DNA of 40,055 nt from assembly GCA_023265595.1 (NCBI GenBank), contig JAHFSU010000019.1, forward strand, positions 1 through 40,055, in the 5' to 3' direction. Numbering within the stretch: position 1 is the first letter of the stretch; each line of letters begins with the position of its first letter. The notes under the pieces were generated by a model. The model did no database searches, was not told the origin of the DNA, and saw only the letters and a list, made by a program, of their open reading frames with translations. Origin of the DNA: Deltaproteobacteria bacterium. Lineage in GTDB: Bacteria > UBA10199 > SPLOWO2-01-44-7. Shown in pieces: positions 18,696-27,331 of the stretch. Both the position numbers and the translations under genes were made by a program.

Positions 18696-19366
18696 AATAT
18701 AACGTCTCTCCGGATTTGGTTTGGCGGCCCAAAAAAACGAAGCGTCCCTTCGTTTAACGCCAAAATTTTATCGCATAAGGGGATTGTCTCCGGATGATCA
18801 TGCGAAGAAAATAAAATGGTACAGCCGGCCTTTTTTTTCTCCAATATCAATTCACTCATCCGTTTTTTTCCTTCCTGATCGAGATTGGTGTGGGGTTCAT
18901 CGAAAAGGAGGATTTTGGGATTTTTAATCAAAATACGGGCGACGGAGAGCCGTTTTTTCATGCCGGTTGAAAATTGGCCCACCCGTTGATGGCGATTATT
19001 TCTAAGACCCACTTTTTCCAATGCCTCTTCAATTTGTCCCTCTCCTATTTTTTCACCGGTCATGTTGGCGAAAAATTTTAAATTTTCTTCGGCCGTCAGC
19101 GCTTTGTAGAGCCCCAACTCATGCCCCAGCCATTGCACCTCTTCGCGAATTTTTGAAACCTCTTTGATGAGAGACTTTCCCAAAACAACACCCTCTCCGC
19201 GGCTGGGGGAAAGGCGCGTTGCCAAAATTTTAAGGAGGGTTGTTTTGCCACAGCCGTTGGGGCCCAAGATGGCGACAACTTCCCCTGCATTGACTTGAAA
19301 CGAAAGGTTGGAGAGGGCCCATCTCTTGCCAAAGCGGTGTCCGACATTTTTCAGTTCGATAATCAT
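18692..19366 (-). CDS. ccmA: Haem exporter ATP-binding subunit CcmA
   Basis: All ABC ATPase motifs are present: Walker A GPNGCGKTT near residue 35, signature FSTGMKKR, Walker B ILLFDEP, and the switch His in SSHDH. It drives release of haem-CcmE from CcmCD. It is the first gene of ccmABCDEF. No clear ribosome site precedes ATG 19366. The 175-base upstream region holds a palindromic repeat and two regulatory palindromes shared with the divergent cytochrome-porin gene. Confidence 0.95.
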   Translation of the reverse strand: MIIELKNVGHRFGKRWALSNLSFQVNAGEVVAILGPNGCGKTTLLKILATRLSPSRGEGVVLGKSLIKEVSKIREEVQWLGHELGLYKALTAEENLKFFANMTGEKIGEGQIEEALEKVGLRNNRHQRVGQFSTGMKKRLSVARILIKNPKILLFDEPHTNLDQEGKKRMSELILEKKKAGCTILFSSHDHPETIPLCDKILALNEGTLRFFGPPNQIRRDVIL

Positions 19367-19378
19367 AATGCGTTTTTA

Positions 19379-19429
19379 TTCACGAGGTATCCCCTCCATA
19401 CAGCCGGCGGGCAGGCGGCTCCTCGTGAA
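19379..19429. repeat. Palindromic repeat, copy 2 (longer form)
   Basis: Outer arms TTCACGAGG and CCTCGTGAA are perfect nine-base inverted repeats. Inside, AGCCG and CGGCT form a second stem around a nine-base loop. The left end and flank match the copy at 11896. It lies in the leader region of ccmA. It could be a small non-autonomous palindromic element; no coding sequence or target duplication was recognised. Confidence 0.65.
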
Positions 19430-19456
19430 AGAGGCAACAAATTTTTTCAAAGGGAC

Positions 19457-19470
19457 ATGACAAAAATCAT
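19457..19470. promoter_or_regulatory. CRP/FNR-family-type palindrome, distal site of a pair
   Basis: ATGACAAAAATCAT fits ATGAY-N4-RTCAT exactly. Its centre is 22 bases, two helical turns, from the next site at 19479-19492, so two regulator dimers could bind the same face of the DNA. Confidence 0.6.
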
Positions 19471-19478
19471 ATTTCGGC

Positions 19479-19492
19479 TTGATTTGCATCAT
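19479..19492. promoter_or_regulatory. CRP/FNR-family-type palindrome, proximal site of a pair
   Basis: TTGATTTGCATCAT has one perfect FNR half-site (TTGAT) and one variant half. At -41.5 it predicts a start near 19527 for the cytochrome-porin gene, with TTCTAT at the -10 position and a 15-base leader containing the ribosome site. Confidence 0.65.
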
Positions 19493-19541
19493 TTATTTCC
19501 ATACATATTCCTTGTTCTATAGAGCCCAAATGGGAGGGGTT

Positions 19542-20789
19542 ATGAAAAAATTTTTTGTAGTGTTTTTGATTGGCGTTATGGCGGTGTGGTTCATGCCGAC
19601 CAAAGAGGCGCAGGCCATTGCGGCATGGTCGAGGCGGTACAATGCAGATTGTTCAATGTGCCACACGATGTATCCGAGACTCAATCCGACCGGACAACGA
19701 TTTAGAAGGCTCGGTTATAAAATGCCGGAGGAGTTTGATAGCGCCAAGGAGGCCCAATTAGCGCCGGAAGAAATGGCGAAATTTACGAATTATATGTCGG
19801 CCAGAACCCGGCCCCGTTTTTTAGTCACCAAACAACATGGAACACCGGCCAATTTCAGCTTTGAATTGGAAGATGTCACTCTTTTTTACGCCGGGCCTGC
19901 CACTAAAAATGTCGGCTTTTTTGCTGAGCTGGCTTTCGAACCGGCAGAAGAGAAGGGGTTTGTGGAGGTCGGCCAGCTCAATCTAAACTTCGGCAAATCC
20001 GACAGCTTTTTCTTTTTGCGCACCGGATTAATGCACCAGTTTTCAAAAGTCGGTTACGGGGGGTTGGATCGCCAGATTGCACTCTCTTTTCCGAGCCTTG
20101 TGCAAAATAGAATCAACGGTTTTGCCTTTCGGCAAGATGGCCTCGGTATAGAAAGCGGTTATTCCAACGGCAATTTGACCGCTTTGGTGCAATTTACAAA
20201 CGGGCTTAATGCAACCAATCACAGCATTACCGATAATACCGATCTCAACAAACACAAAGACGTCGGCATCCTTTTGGAATATCTGATACCCGACCACGAT
20301 GCCAGCGTCTCCGCGCTTTATGTATATGGGAAGGAACCGACGCCGCAGAATAATGCGGGGGCTTTAGTAGCCGGCGCCAGAGATGTGAAATATAATCGGA
20401 TGGCGATTTTTGCAGATTATACTTTTGACAAAATTCATCTCAAACCTCTTTTTGGTTTTGCCTATGGGATCGATAATGAATTTGTGAGCGGGATTGGGTC
20501 TGCAACCGCCACTTTAGTAAGAGGCACCACCAGTAGATCATGGTCGACTTTTTTGGAGTTGGATGAGGAGATTATAGATAATCTTTATCTGGTGGGGCGT
20601 TTTGAAATGATTCATCCGACACAAAATTCAACAGGCAACGCAGCGACAAAAAGGACCTATAACGGAACGGGGGCCCTTGTTTGGGGTTTTCAAAAATGGC
20701 TGCGTACAACGCTGGAATATAGGGCCACAGACAATGCGGCGCAAGCGCTTGCGAGTAGCGTTACAGGGGAATTGCAGTTGGTATTTTAG
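19542..20789 (+). CDS. Cytochrome-porin fusion, Cyc2-like outer-membrane protein
   Basis: A signal peptide ends near residue 26 (KEAQA/IAA). A single haem motif, CSMCH, follows at about residues 37-41 inside WSRRYNADCSMCHTMYPRLN, then GQRFRRLGYKMP. The rest is about 350 residues of alternating strands, ending in LQLVF with the terminal Phe typical of outer-membrane barrels. One N-terminal CxxCH followed by PRLN and a porin barrel is the layout of Cyc2, the outer-membrane Fe(II) oxidase, and of its wider fused cytochrome-porin family. Family membership is my reading of the layout; the substrate is not proven. GGGAGGGG lies just before ATG 19542. Its stop abuts the VIT1/CCC1 transporter gene on the other strand. 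Confidence 0.82.
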   Translation: MKKFFVVFLIGVMAVWFMPTKEAQAIAAWSRRYNADCSMCHTMYPRLNPTGQRFRRLGYKMPEEFDSAKEAQLAPEEMAKFTNYMSARTRPRFLVTKQHGTPANFSFELEDVTLFYAGPATKNVGFFAELAFEPAEEKGFVEVGQLNLNFGKSDSFFFLRTGLMHQFSKVGYGGLDRQIALSFPSLVQNRINGFAFRQDGLGIESGYSNGNLTALVQFTNGLNATNHSITDNTDLNKHKDVGILLEYLIPDHDASVSALYVYGKEPTPQNNAGALVAGARDVKYNRMAIFADYTFDKIHLKPLFGFAYGIDNEFVSGIGSATATLVRGTTSRSWSTFLELDEEIIDNLYLVGRFEMIHPTQNSTGNAATKRTYNGTGALVWGFQKWLRTTLEYRATDNAAQALASSVTGELQLVF

Positions 20790-21539
20790 TTAGGGTGTGA
20801 CAATATTTTTGAAAAAGTGGCCCGCCGCATAAGCCAATGTGGCGGCCACTCCTCCCACGAGGAGGGTCTCCACTCCGGCCCAGAACCATTTTTCATCGAC
20901 AAACCGACTTTTCAAAGTACCCACACCGAAAAAAGCGATGGCGGTCATGACGGCGCTGAGGAAAAAGGGATTAGGGATGCTCTCCGGATGAAAATGAACA
21001 AAAATAAAGACCGAGAGAGGTAAAGACCCGAACAAGACAAAGGCCGCAAAAGTCGAAAATCCCGCGCGAACAGGGGAGGGACCGCCCAATGTCATCCCCA
21101 GTTCTTCTTTGAGCATTGTCTCGACCCATAGTCTTTCATCCGAGGTGATGACTTCAACGGCACGGTCCAAGTCTTTTCCCGTGAAACCTTTTTTTAAAAA
21201 AATCTGGCGGATTTCCTCTTTTTCTCCCTCCGGAATTTCAGCGATATGTTCCTCTTCTATCCGGCGGGCCTTCTGTTTTTGCTGGCGTTCTGTGCGGGTT
21301 GCTAAAAAATTGCCGACCGCCATGCTGAAACCATCCCCCAAAAGATTGGCTATCCCTAAAATAATGACGATGCCGGCGGAAAGATTGGCGCCGGCAACGG
21401 CCGCCACCACGGCAAAAGTGGTTACAATTCCGTCGATCGCCCCGTAGACAAAATCGCGCAGATAACTGTGGGCCGGTTTTGTCTCAAGACGCCGACGAAT
21501 CGCCTCGGGGGTGTGGGTATCGATCAATTTTGAATGCAT
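20790..21539 (-). CDS. VIT1/CCC1-family iron/manganese transporter
   Basis: About five membrane segments and the family's first helix (DFVYGAIDGIVTTFAVVAAVAGA) are clear, with a GIANLLGDGFSMAVGNFLATR second segment. A charged cytoplasmic insert (QQKQKARRIEEEHIAEIPEGEKEEIR) carries the Glu residues that bind metal in this family. The family exports Fe(II)/Mn(II) from the cytoplasm. The gene is convergent with the cytochrome-porin, so iron handling sits beside a putative iron oxidase. A short stem (CCTGA/TCAGG) at 21545-21559 includes the AGGA that would act as ribosome site. Confidence 0.93.
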   Translation of the reverse strand: MHSKLIDTHTPEAIRRRLETKPAHSYLRDFVYGAIDGIVTTFAVVAAVAGANLSAGIVIILGIANLLGDGFSMAVGNFLATRTERQQKQKARRIEEEHIAEIPEGEKEEIRQIFLKKGFTGKDLDRAVEVITSDERLWVETMLKEELGMTLGGPSPVRAGFSTFAAFVLFGSLPLSVFIFVHFHPESIPNPFFLSAVMTAIAFFGVGTLKSRFVDEKWFWAGVETLLVGGVAATLAYAAGHFFKNIVTP

Positions 21540-21544
21540 CGGTT

Positions 21545-21559
21545 CCTGAATAGATCAGG
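21545..21559 (-). promoter_or_regulatory. Small stem overlapping the ribosome site of the VIT1/CCC1 gene
   Basis: CCTGA, five bases, TCAGG form a five-pair stem. On the minus strand, the second arm contains the AGG just upstream of ATG 21539, so folding could mask it. The stem is short, and this may be chance. Confidence 0.25.
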
Positions 21560-21573
21560 AGAAGGGTCTTTGT

Positions 21574-23697
21574 CTATGGCAGTGTGATGTCCAATTCCTG
21601 CTGTATCTCCAAAAGCATTTTCTGTAACACGACTTCGTCCGTTCGGAGCAGGTCACTCAATATCCTTTTTTTCTCCGGTTGTTCTGCAACCGAGATTTCA
21701 TCGATCACGGTTTTTTTCAGCATCGGTAAAAAATAGGTCTCTCCGTCCAAAATCCGGGCAATCTCAAGACTCCTCTCCATGTACGCTCGATCCTTGTATC
21801 GGTTCGGCTCTTGCAACCCCCCCGTCAAATTCACCCACGGGTAGTCGGCTGGTTTTGCATCTTCCGCCAGCCAGTTAAAATGGCCGCCCTGATTCAAAAC
21901 GTTTGCGATAAGAGCGCTTCTTTGCAAATCGTCCTGATTTTCAAAAAGTGTCATTTTGAGATGACGACAAATCTGAAACCAAAATATTTTCTTCGCCACC
22001 ATTTCCGGAATAAAAAGGGTCAGGTGCAAAATCAGTGCCCGGAGCTTCTCTCCAATCGTGCGAGAAAGGTCATTCTTAAAAAGGACATCGACCTTGTCTT
22101 GCGCCATCGTCAAAGCTAGTTGTTTTGCGTCTGTTTCTGGAGAGAGGTCCGTGGCGTCCCGATAATTTTCCTTGTAATTTTGCCACATCTCCCTCCTTTG
22201 TCCAAAGGTCAGGGTGGAATCTTCCAGAAGGGTTTTGAGGGTTGGCCCCAGTGTTTTTCTAACAAGGAGGTATGCGGCGTCGAAATAGCCATCGGATCTT
22301 TGTCCGCTTTCTTGCCAAACATGGTCCGCCCGCTCCAATCCTCTGCGGATTTCAAGGAGTAGTCTGTTTTTCCGCGTCATCGCGGGGGGTATTGTTCTTT
22401 GCAGATTTTCTTTCAATTTTTCAAAGATGGCGCGGCGATAGGTATCAAAGTGGGTGACCAGAGAGGGTGCTCGGGACAGATTTCCATTGGTACTCTCCTT
22501 CCAGAGGGCCAGAAGGAATTGGGAATAGGCAGAAATGTTTGTCCAGTCTACATCGGCGCAATGCAAAAAACGGATGTGGAAAACCTTCTCAAAACGGTTT
22601 AGGGGACCAGAGCTCAACATGAGGACCATTTTGAAAAAAGGATGGATGTCAAACGGCTCTCCTTCAAGCATTCTGATAGCCTTGTCAAAAGCGGCGATTT
22701 GAAAAGTGGTACAACTTTCTGTATGGTCGAGTTTATTACTCCACCTCTTGTGGTCGGCAACCTCTTCCAGCCGCAAAATGGCTTTTTCATCGGCTGCAAT
22801 CCATGCATCGTAATACGCGGCGAGCCATGCATCCTTGATCGAGAGAGGATTCCGTATTTGCTCCCCCGTTTCATGCAGAAAGGACTCCATGGCTTCCCAT
22901 CTTTCGGCATAATCGAACCGGTTGTCGGAAAGGGCTGTTTTCACAGCCCCCAGAGCCACTTCTCTTGTAAAAAAGGGATCGGCAAAAAAATTGGGAACGA
23001 TTTTTTTTAGGCCGAGGAGGCAGTTAAAAGTGCCGCGGTAATTTTTGTGGCCCAGCGGCTCTTGCAGAGCGGCCCCAAAAATGACGGCCATTTTTTGTGA
23101 ATCGGGACAAAATCTCTTCAGCCATACAATGACATCCTCCAGAACGGCTTGGGCCATGTCCCGGTTGGAGGGTTTTTCCAAAATATCGCCCCAAATCAGT
23201 TCGGCAAAAAGGAGGGACCAAAAAACATCGGTCTCCATTTTAGCTTTTGCCGTCTGGTCGAGAACAAACCAGAGATCACCGATCATTTTTTGACGGAGGG
23301 ACATGGAAAAGCCGTATTTTTTTTCTGCGGCCACCCCTTCAAAAAGGATTGGAAAAACCCGCCGAATATAGCTTTCGGCGCTTTCATCGGGTCCGATGAG
23401 GGAGATTTGTCCGGAGGGTTTGGGCGGTCTGACAATATCGATCGAAACCGGAAGAGACCATTCATCGGAATAGCCGCCGGACCCTGTGGGTGCGAAAAAA
23501 GAAGCGGCCCCGGAAAGCTGATGCTGGCTGGCGAGCCGCTGCAGGGTCGGTGGTGGCATTTGCAAAAAAATATCTGCATCCGGTGGGATCGGCATCTCTT
23601 TTGCTAAATTCAAAACGGCATCGGACATATTTTGACCGGCCGCAGCTGTTCCTGCTACAGGGATTCCCCAAACCGTTGTGATCAAAGAAAAAGACAT
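21574..23697 (-). CDS. Uncharacterised 707-residue protein
   Basis: I do not recognise a family. The N-terminus has a weak hydrophobic start without positive charges (SLITTVWGIPVAGTAAAGQ), so export is possible but unsure. The body is mainly helical, rich in Trp, Phe and charged residues, with no CxxCH, nucleotide-binding or obvious catalytic motif. There is a cluster of basic residues around MTRKNRLLLEIRRGLERA. Codon use looks like its neighbours. It is divergent from aconitase and follows no recognisable operon. No strong ribosome site precedes ATG 23697. The long intact frame argues for a real gene. Confidence 0.75.
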   Translation of the reverse strand: MSFSLITTVWGIPVAGTAAAGQNMSDAVLNLAKEMPIPPDADIFLQMPPPTLQRLASQHQLSGAASFFAPTGSGGYSDEWSLPVSIDIVRPPKPSGQISLIGPDESAESYIRRVFPILFEGVAAEKKYGFSMSLRQKMIGDLWFVLDQTAKAKMETDVFWSLLFAELIWGDILEKPSNRDMAQAVLEDVIVWLKRFCPDSQKMAVIFGAALQEPLGHKNYRGTFNCLLGLKKIVPNFFADPFFTREVALGAVKTALSDNRFDYAERWEAMESFLHETGEQIRNPLSIKDAWLAAYYDAWIAADEKAILRLEEVADHKRWSNKLDHTESCTTFQIAAFDKAIRMLEGEPFDIHPFFKMVLMLSSGPLNRFEKVFHIRFLHCADVDWTNISAYSQFLLALWKESTNGNLSRAPSLVTHFDTYRRAIFEKLKENLQRTIPPAMTRKNRLLLEIRRGLERADHVWQESGQRSDGYFDAAYLLVRKTLGPTLKTLLEDSTLTFGQRREMWQNYKENYRDATDLSPETDAKQLALTMAQDKVDVLFKNDLSRTIGEKLRALILHLTLFIPEMVAKKIFWFQICRHLKMTLFENQDDLQRSALIANVLNQGGHFNWLAEDAKPADYPWVNLTGGLQEPNRYKDRAYMERSLEIARILDGETYFLPMLKKTVIDEISVAEQPEKKRILSDLLRTDEVVLQKMLLEIQQELDITLP

Positions 23698-23781
23698 AAA
23701 TTCGATCTATCTTCTAAACATATCTTCGTCATGATTTCAATAAAGTTGCTTTTATATGGGTGTCCGATATAAGGAGGCGTT

Positions 23782-23829
23782 ATGCGAAAGGGGATTTTAT
23801 GCAAACTGTTGAAACCACTAAAGAATTAG
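23782..23829 (+). other. Possible 15-codon upstream frame overlapping the aconitase start
   Basis: ATG 23782 follows a near-perfect ribosome site (AAGGAGG, 23771-23777) and opens 15 codons in a different frame from aconitase, ending at TAG 23827-23829. It spans the aconitase ATG at 23799, so translation of one could affect the other. It may also be accidental. Confidence 0.25.
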
Positions 23830-26066
23830 TCCAAAAAATCTATAAAAATTTGGATGAAAAATTAAAAATTATTCGTGGTCGCTTGAAGCATCCTTTAACC
23901 TTGGCCGAAAAGATTGTTTATGGACATCTGGTGGACCCTGAAGCGCAGGCCATAACACGTGGAAAAAGTTTTCTTTTTTTAAATCCCGATCGTGTGGTGA
24001 TGCAAGACGTAACGGCGCAGATGGCGCTTTTGCAATTCATGCTTGGGCGTCAAAAGCAGACAAAAGTCCCTGCCACCATTCATTGCGATCATTTGATCCG
24101 CGCGCAGATGGGGGCGCTGGCCGATACGACATTGGCGCTTCAGGAAAATAAAGAGGTCTATGATTTTCTGGAAAGCTCCGCCAGAAAATATGGAATCGGT
24201 TTTTGGAAACCGGGTTCCGGAATTATTCATCAGGTTTTTTTGGAAAATTATGCCTTTCCGGGGGGCCTCGTGATCGGGACCGACTCGCACACACCCAACG
24301 CCGGCGGTTTGTGCATGATTGCTTGCGGGGTCGGCGGCGCCGATGCGGCCGAGGTGATGGCCGGCATGCCGTGGGAAGTGTTGGCCCCGAAATTTGTCGG
24401 CGTAAAATTGACCGGAAAATTGAACGGCTGGACCGCCCCCAAAGATATTATTTTAAAAGTGTGTGAATTGCTGACGGTGAAGGGTGGCACCAATAAAATT
24501 ATCGAATACTTCGGGCCTGGCTGCGAATCAATCTCCGCCACGGGCAAGGCGACCATCACCAACATGGGGGCGGAGCTCGGCGCCACCACCTCCGTTTTTC
24601 CTTTTGATACCCGTATGGCCGATTATCTCAAAGCAACCGAGCGTGGCGCCATCGCAGAACTTGCGGATCAGTTCAAAAATCTTTTAACCGACGATCCCGA
24701 AATTGCAAAAGACCCGAAAAAATATTTTGATGAACTGATCGAAATTGATCTCGACACGCTCGACCCTTATGTCGTGGGGCCTCACTCACCCGATGTCGCG
24801 CGCCCCATTTCCAAAATGAAAGAGGATGCGACAAAAAATAATTATCCCAAAAATATCCGCTATGCCCTGATCGGCAGTTGCACCAACTCTTCTTATGAAG
24901 ACATCGAGCGGGCGGCCGATGTGGCAAGACAGGCGAGTGCGCACGGTGCCAAAACAAAAATTCCGCTGATGGTTACCCCCGGCTCCGAGCAGGTTTTTGA
25001 AACGGTTCGGCGCGATGGGCAACTGGAAGCGCTCGAAAAAATCGGGGCAAAAGTTTTGGCAAATGCCTGCGGCCCTTGCATCGGCCAATGGAAAAGGGAA
25101 GATATCAAACAAGGGGAGATGAATACGATTATCTCTTCATACAATAGAAATTTTCCCCGCCGCAACGACGGCAATCCGCAAACCTTATCTTTTATTGGGA
25201 GCCCGGAGCTAGTGGTGGCGATGTCTCTGGGTGGCAGCCTCGACTTCAATCCGCTCAAAGATGATTTGGAAGTGGCTGGCAAAAAATGGAAACTAAAGCC
25301 GCCGGCAAAAGCACCCGACATTCCTTCAAAAGGTTTTGTCCACTCCGCACGCGGGTATGTGAAGCCCGCGGAGAATCCTGATTCCATTGAAGTGAAGGTT
25401 GATCCCAAAAGTGAGCGTTTGCAAATTTTGCAGCCGTTTACAGCATGGGACGGGAAAGATTTTGTAAATCTGCCATTGCTTTTCAAGGCCAAGGGAAAAT
25501 GCACAACAGACCATATTTCTCCCGCGGGGCCGTGGCTCAAATTCAGGGGGCACCTTGATAATATCAGCAACAACATGTTGCTCGGGGCGACCAATGCCTT
25601 CACCGGTGATGCCGGCAGGACAAAAAATCTTTTGACGGGAGAATACGGAAAGCCGCCGGCCGAAGTGGCGAGGGTTTATAAAAAGGAAAATTTGCAATGG
25701 GTGATTGTGGGGGACGAAAATTATGGGGAGGGAAGTTCGAGAGAACATGCCGCGATGTCGCCACGCTACTTGGGTTGTGCCGCCGTTATCACCCGCAGCT
25801 TCGCGCGCATCCACGAAACAAATTTGAAGAAGCAGGGTGTATTGCCCTTAACTTTTGTCGATCCAAAAGATTACGACAAGGTTTTGGAAGAAGACCGGAT
25901 CAGCATTATCGGTCTTGCCCATTTAACGGCGGGCAAACCGGCCACAGTTCTTTTGCATCACAAAGAGGGCAAAGAAGACAAAATTCAGACACACCATTCC
26001 TTGTCAGCAGAGCAAATTGAATGGTTTAAAGCCGGAAGCGCATTAAATTATGTGGGAAAACAATAA
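23799..26066 (+). CDS. Aconitate hydratase, mitochondrial-type
   Basis: This 755-residue enzyme interconverts citrate and isocitrate in the TCA cycle. The three [4Fe-4S] ligands appear in IGSCTNSSYED and NACGPCIGQW, and the substrate-binding GTDSHTPNAGG and GDENYGEGSSREHAA motifs are intact. Length and order (large catalytic part, then the swivel domain after about residue 540) match the mitochondrial aconitase group. ATG 23799 has AAGGGG upstream; GTG 23760 in frame is less likely. It stands alone between two unrelated genes; fumarase is about 12 kb away. Confidence 0.96.
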   Translation: MQTVETTKELVQKIYKNLDEKLKIIRGRLKHPLTLAEKIVYGHLVDPEAQAITRGKSFLFLNPDRVVMQDVTAQMALLQFMLGRQKQTKVPATIHCDHLIRAQMGALADTTLALQENKEVYDFLESSARKYGIGFWKPGSGIIHQVFLENYAFPGGLVIGTDSHTPNAGGLCMIACGVGGADAAEVMAGMPWEVLAPKFVGVKLTGKLNGWTAPKDIILKVCELLTVKGGTNKIIEYFGPGCESISATGKATITNMGAELGATTSVFPFDTRMADYLKATERGAIAELADQFKNLLTDDPEIAKDPKKYFDELIEIDLDTLDPYVVGPHSPDVARPISKMKEDATKNNYPKNIRYALIGSCTNSSYEDIERAADVARQASAHGAKTKIPLMVTPGSEQVFETVRRDGQLEALEKIGAKVLANACGPCIGQWKREDIKQGEMNTIISSYNRNFPRRNDGNPQTLSFIGSPELVVAMSLGGSLDFNPLKDDLEVAGKKWKLKPPAKAPDIPSKGFVHSARGYVKPAENPDSIEVKVDPKSERLQILQPFTAWDGKDFVNLPLLFKAKGKCTTDHISPAGPWLKFRGHLDNISNNMLLGATNAFTGDAGRTKNLLTGEYGKPPAEVARVYKKENLQWVIVGDENYGEGSSREHAAMSPRYLGCAAVITRSFARIHETNLKKQGVLPLTFVDPKDYDKVLEEDRISIIGLAHLTAGKPATVLLHHKEGKEDKIQTHHSLSAEQIEWFKAGSALNYVGKQ

Positions 26067-26078
26067 TAATTACAATAT

Positions 26079-26129
26079 AGTATAATATAGTACAATAGTT
26101 ATCTTTAAGTTGTTGTACTATGTTATACT
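26079..26129. promoter_or_regulatory. Long inverted repeat before the Fic gene
   Basis: Two 17-base arms (26079-26095 and 26113-26129) match as inverted repeats with one mismatch, around a 17-base loop. The left arm contains TATAAT at 26081. It ends 18 bases before the Fic ATG. It could be an operator or an mRNA hairpin; being almost all A and T, it is a poor terminator for aconitase. Confidence 0.55.
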
Positions 26130-26147
26130 TTGTGCTTCAATAGGGTT

Positions 26148-27278
26148 ATGCTCTCTTTTGAAATTTCGAACCGGATGGTGGAACACCTGAAGGAAATCAG
26201 CTCGCTTGCCACAGAGAAGGCCTCTTTACTCAAAACACTCTCCGAAAAAGAAAAAAAGGCTATCAGCCGTTATGCAAAAATCTCGACAATCGGCAGCACA
26301 ACCCGTATCGAAAATGCCCTGCTGACCGACGTGGAGATCGACTGGATGGATGAAACGTTGGATCGGGATGGACATCCGACCGCATTTTTGAGGGAAAAAC
26401 AATTTATTGAAAACAAACTTTCAAAAGACAAAGAGAGAAGCATTGAAGAAGTGGCCGGCGCCAGAGAGATGTTCCATATTATTTATGAGCAGTCTCCTGA
26501 TTTTTTTCCTCTGGCAGAAACCGTCATCAAGGGACTTCACAGTCAGCTGCTTCAGTTTTATCCGCCCGCGTCGCCCTATGCGGGAAGATACAAAATGGTT
26601 CCAAATAGTGTTGTGCAGATTATTGTCGGGACCGACATCCGGAAAACGGTTTTAAAAACGGCGGATCCGGGACCTATTACTGACAGCGCCATGAGTGAGC
26701 TGGTCGGCTGGTATAACAAGGCCTTGCCGGAACATCCATGGTCTATTGCCGTTGCCGCGGAATTTGTTTTTCGTTTTCTTGCCATCCATCCTTTTCAGGA
26801 TGGCAACGGACGCATCGGGAGAGGACTTTTTCTTTTATCTCTTTTGCAATCAAAAGAGGACTGCTTAAGAGAAGTGTCCCCATATATTTCTCTGGATCGT
26901 CATATTGAATCGAACAAGGAGCAATACTATCTTGTTTTGCGCCAATGTTCCGGGGGGCATTTTTCTCAAGATCCAAAAAATTATCAAATCCACTTTTTTT
27001 TAAATTTTCTTTTAAAAATGCTTAAAATATCCATCCGTCATGATATCGACTTTTATTTTCAGAAGCACAAAAGATACCAAAAGCTCCCCAACGGGCCCCG
27101 TTCCATTTACCACTGTTTTAGGGAAAACCCGGAGAAAAAATTGGGGCTTAAGGATTTAACAGGTCTTATCGATATGCCCCGACAGACAATTCTCTATGGT
27201 CTTAAAAAGCTCGTTGCGGAAGGGTTTCTTCAAAAAATGGGACATCAACCGCAGACCAAGTATCAAGCGGCCTTTTAA
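26148..27278 (+). CDS. Fic-family protein (AMP-transferase fold) with inhibitory motif and C-terminal winged helix
   Basis: The catalytic motif HPFQDGNGRIGR is intact at about residues 214-225, so it should transfer a nucleotide group, usually AMP, to a hydroxyl side chain of a target protein. A TxxxEN motif in TTRIEN, near residue 51-56, matches the N-terminal inhibitory helix of self-inhibited Fic proteins. The last 70 residues look like a winged helix (LKDLTGLIDMPRQTILYGLKKL), so it may also bind DNA. ATG 26148 is preceded by AGGG; TTG 26130 lies in frame inside the inverted repeat edge. It is directly followed by the winged-helix/nucleotidyltransferase pair. The target is unknown. Confidence 0.9.
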   Translation: MLSFEISNRMVEHLKEISSLATEKASLLKTLSEKEKKAISRYAKISTIGSTTRIENALLTDVEIDWMDETLDRDGHPTAFLREKQFIENKLSKDKERSIEEVAGAREMFHIIYEQSPDFFPLAETVIKGLHSQLLQFYPPASPYAGRYKMVPNSVVQIIVGTDIRKTVLKTADPGPITDSAMSELVGWYNKALPEHPWSIAVAAEFVFRFLAIHPFQDGNGRIGRGLFLLSLLQSKEDCLREVSPYISLDRHIESNKEQYYLVLRQCSGGHFSQDPKNYQIHFFLNFLLKMLKISIRHDIDFYFQKHKRYQKLPNGPRSIYHCFRENPEKKLGLKDLTGLIDMPRQTILYGLKKLVAEGFLQKMGHQPQTKYQAAF

Positions 27279-27279
27279 C

Positions 27280-27308
27280 TTGACTATTTATAGTCATCTA
27301 TTTATAAT
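27280..27308 (+). promoter_or_regulatory. Near-consensus sigma-70 promoter of the winged-helix/nucleotidyltransferase pair
   Basis: TTGACT (27280-27285), a 17-base spacer and TATAAT (27303-27308) match the housekeeping consensus at 11 of 12 positions. Transcription would begin about 27315, 14 bases before ATG 27329. Both hexamers lie inside inverted repeats. Confidence 0.8.
27281..27296. promoter_or_regulatory. Palindrome over the -35 box
   Basis: TGACTA, four bases, TAGTCA form a perfect six-base inverted repeat covering the -35 hexamer. This is a likely operator. Confidence 0.55.
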
Positions 27309-27331
27309 AACCATGTTATATTAAATAGATG
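27295..27331. promoter_or_regulatory. Palindrome over the -10 box and start codon
   Basis: Ten-base perfect arms (CATCTATTTA and TAAATAGATG) flank inner arms ATAAC/GTTAT. The element covers the -10 box, the predicted start of transcription and the ATG of the winged-helix gene, as expected for autorepression. Confidence 0.6.
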
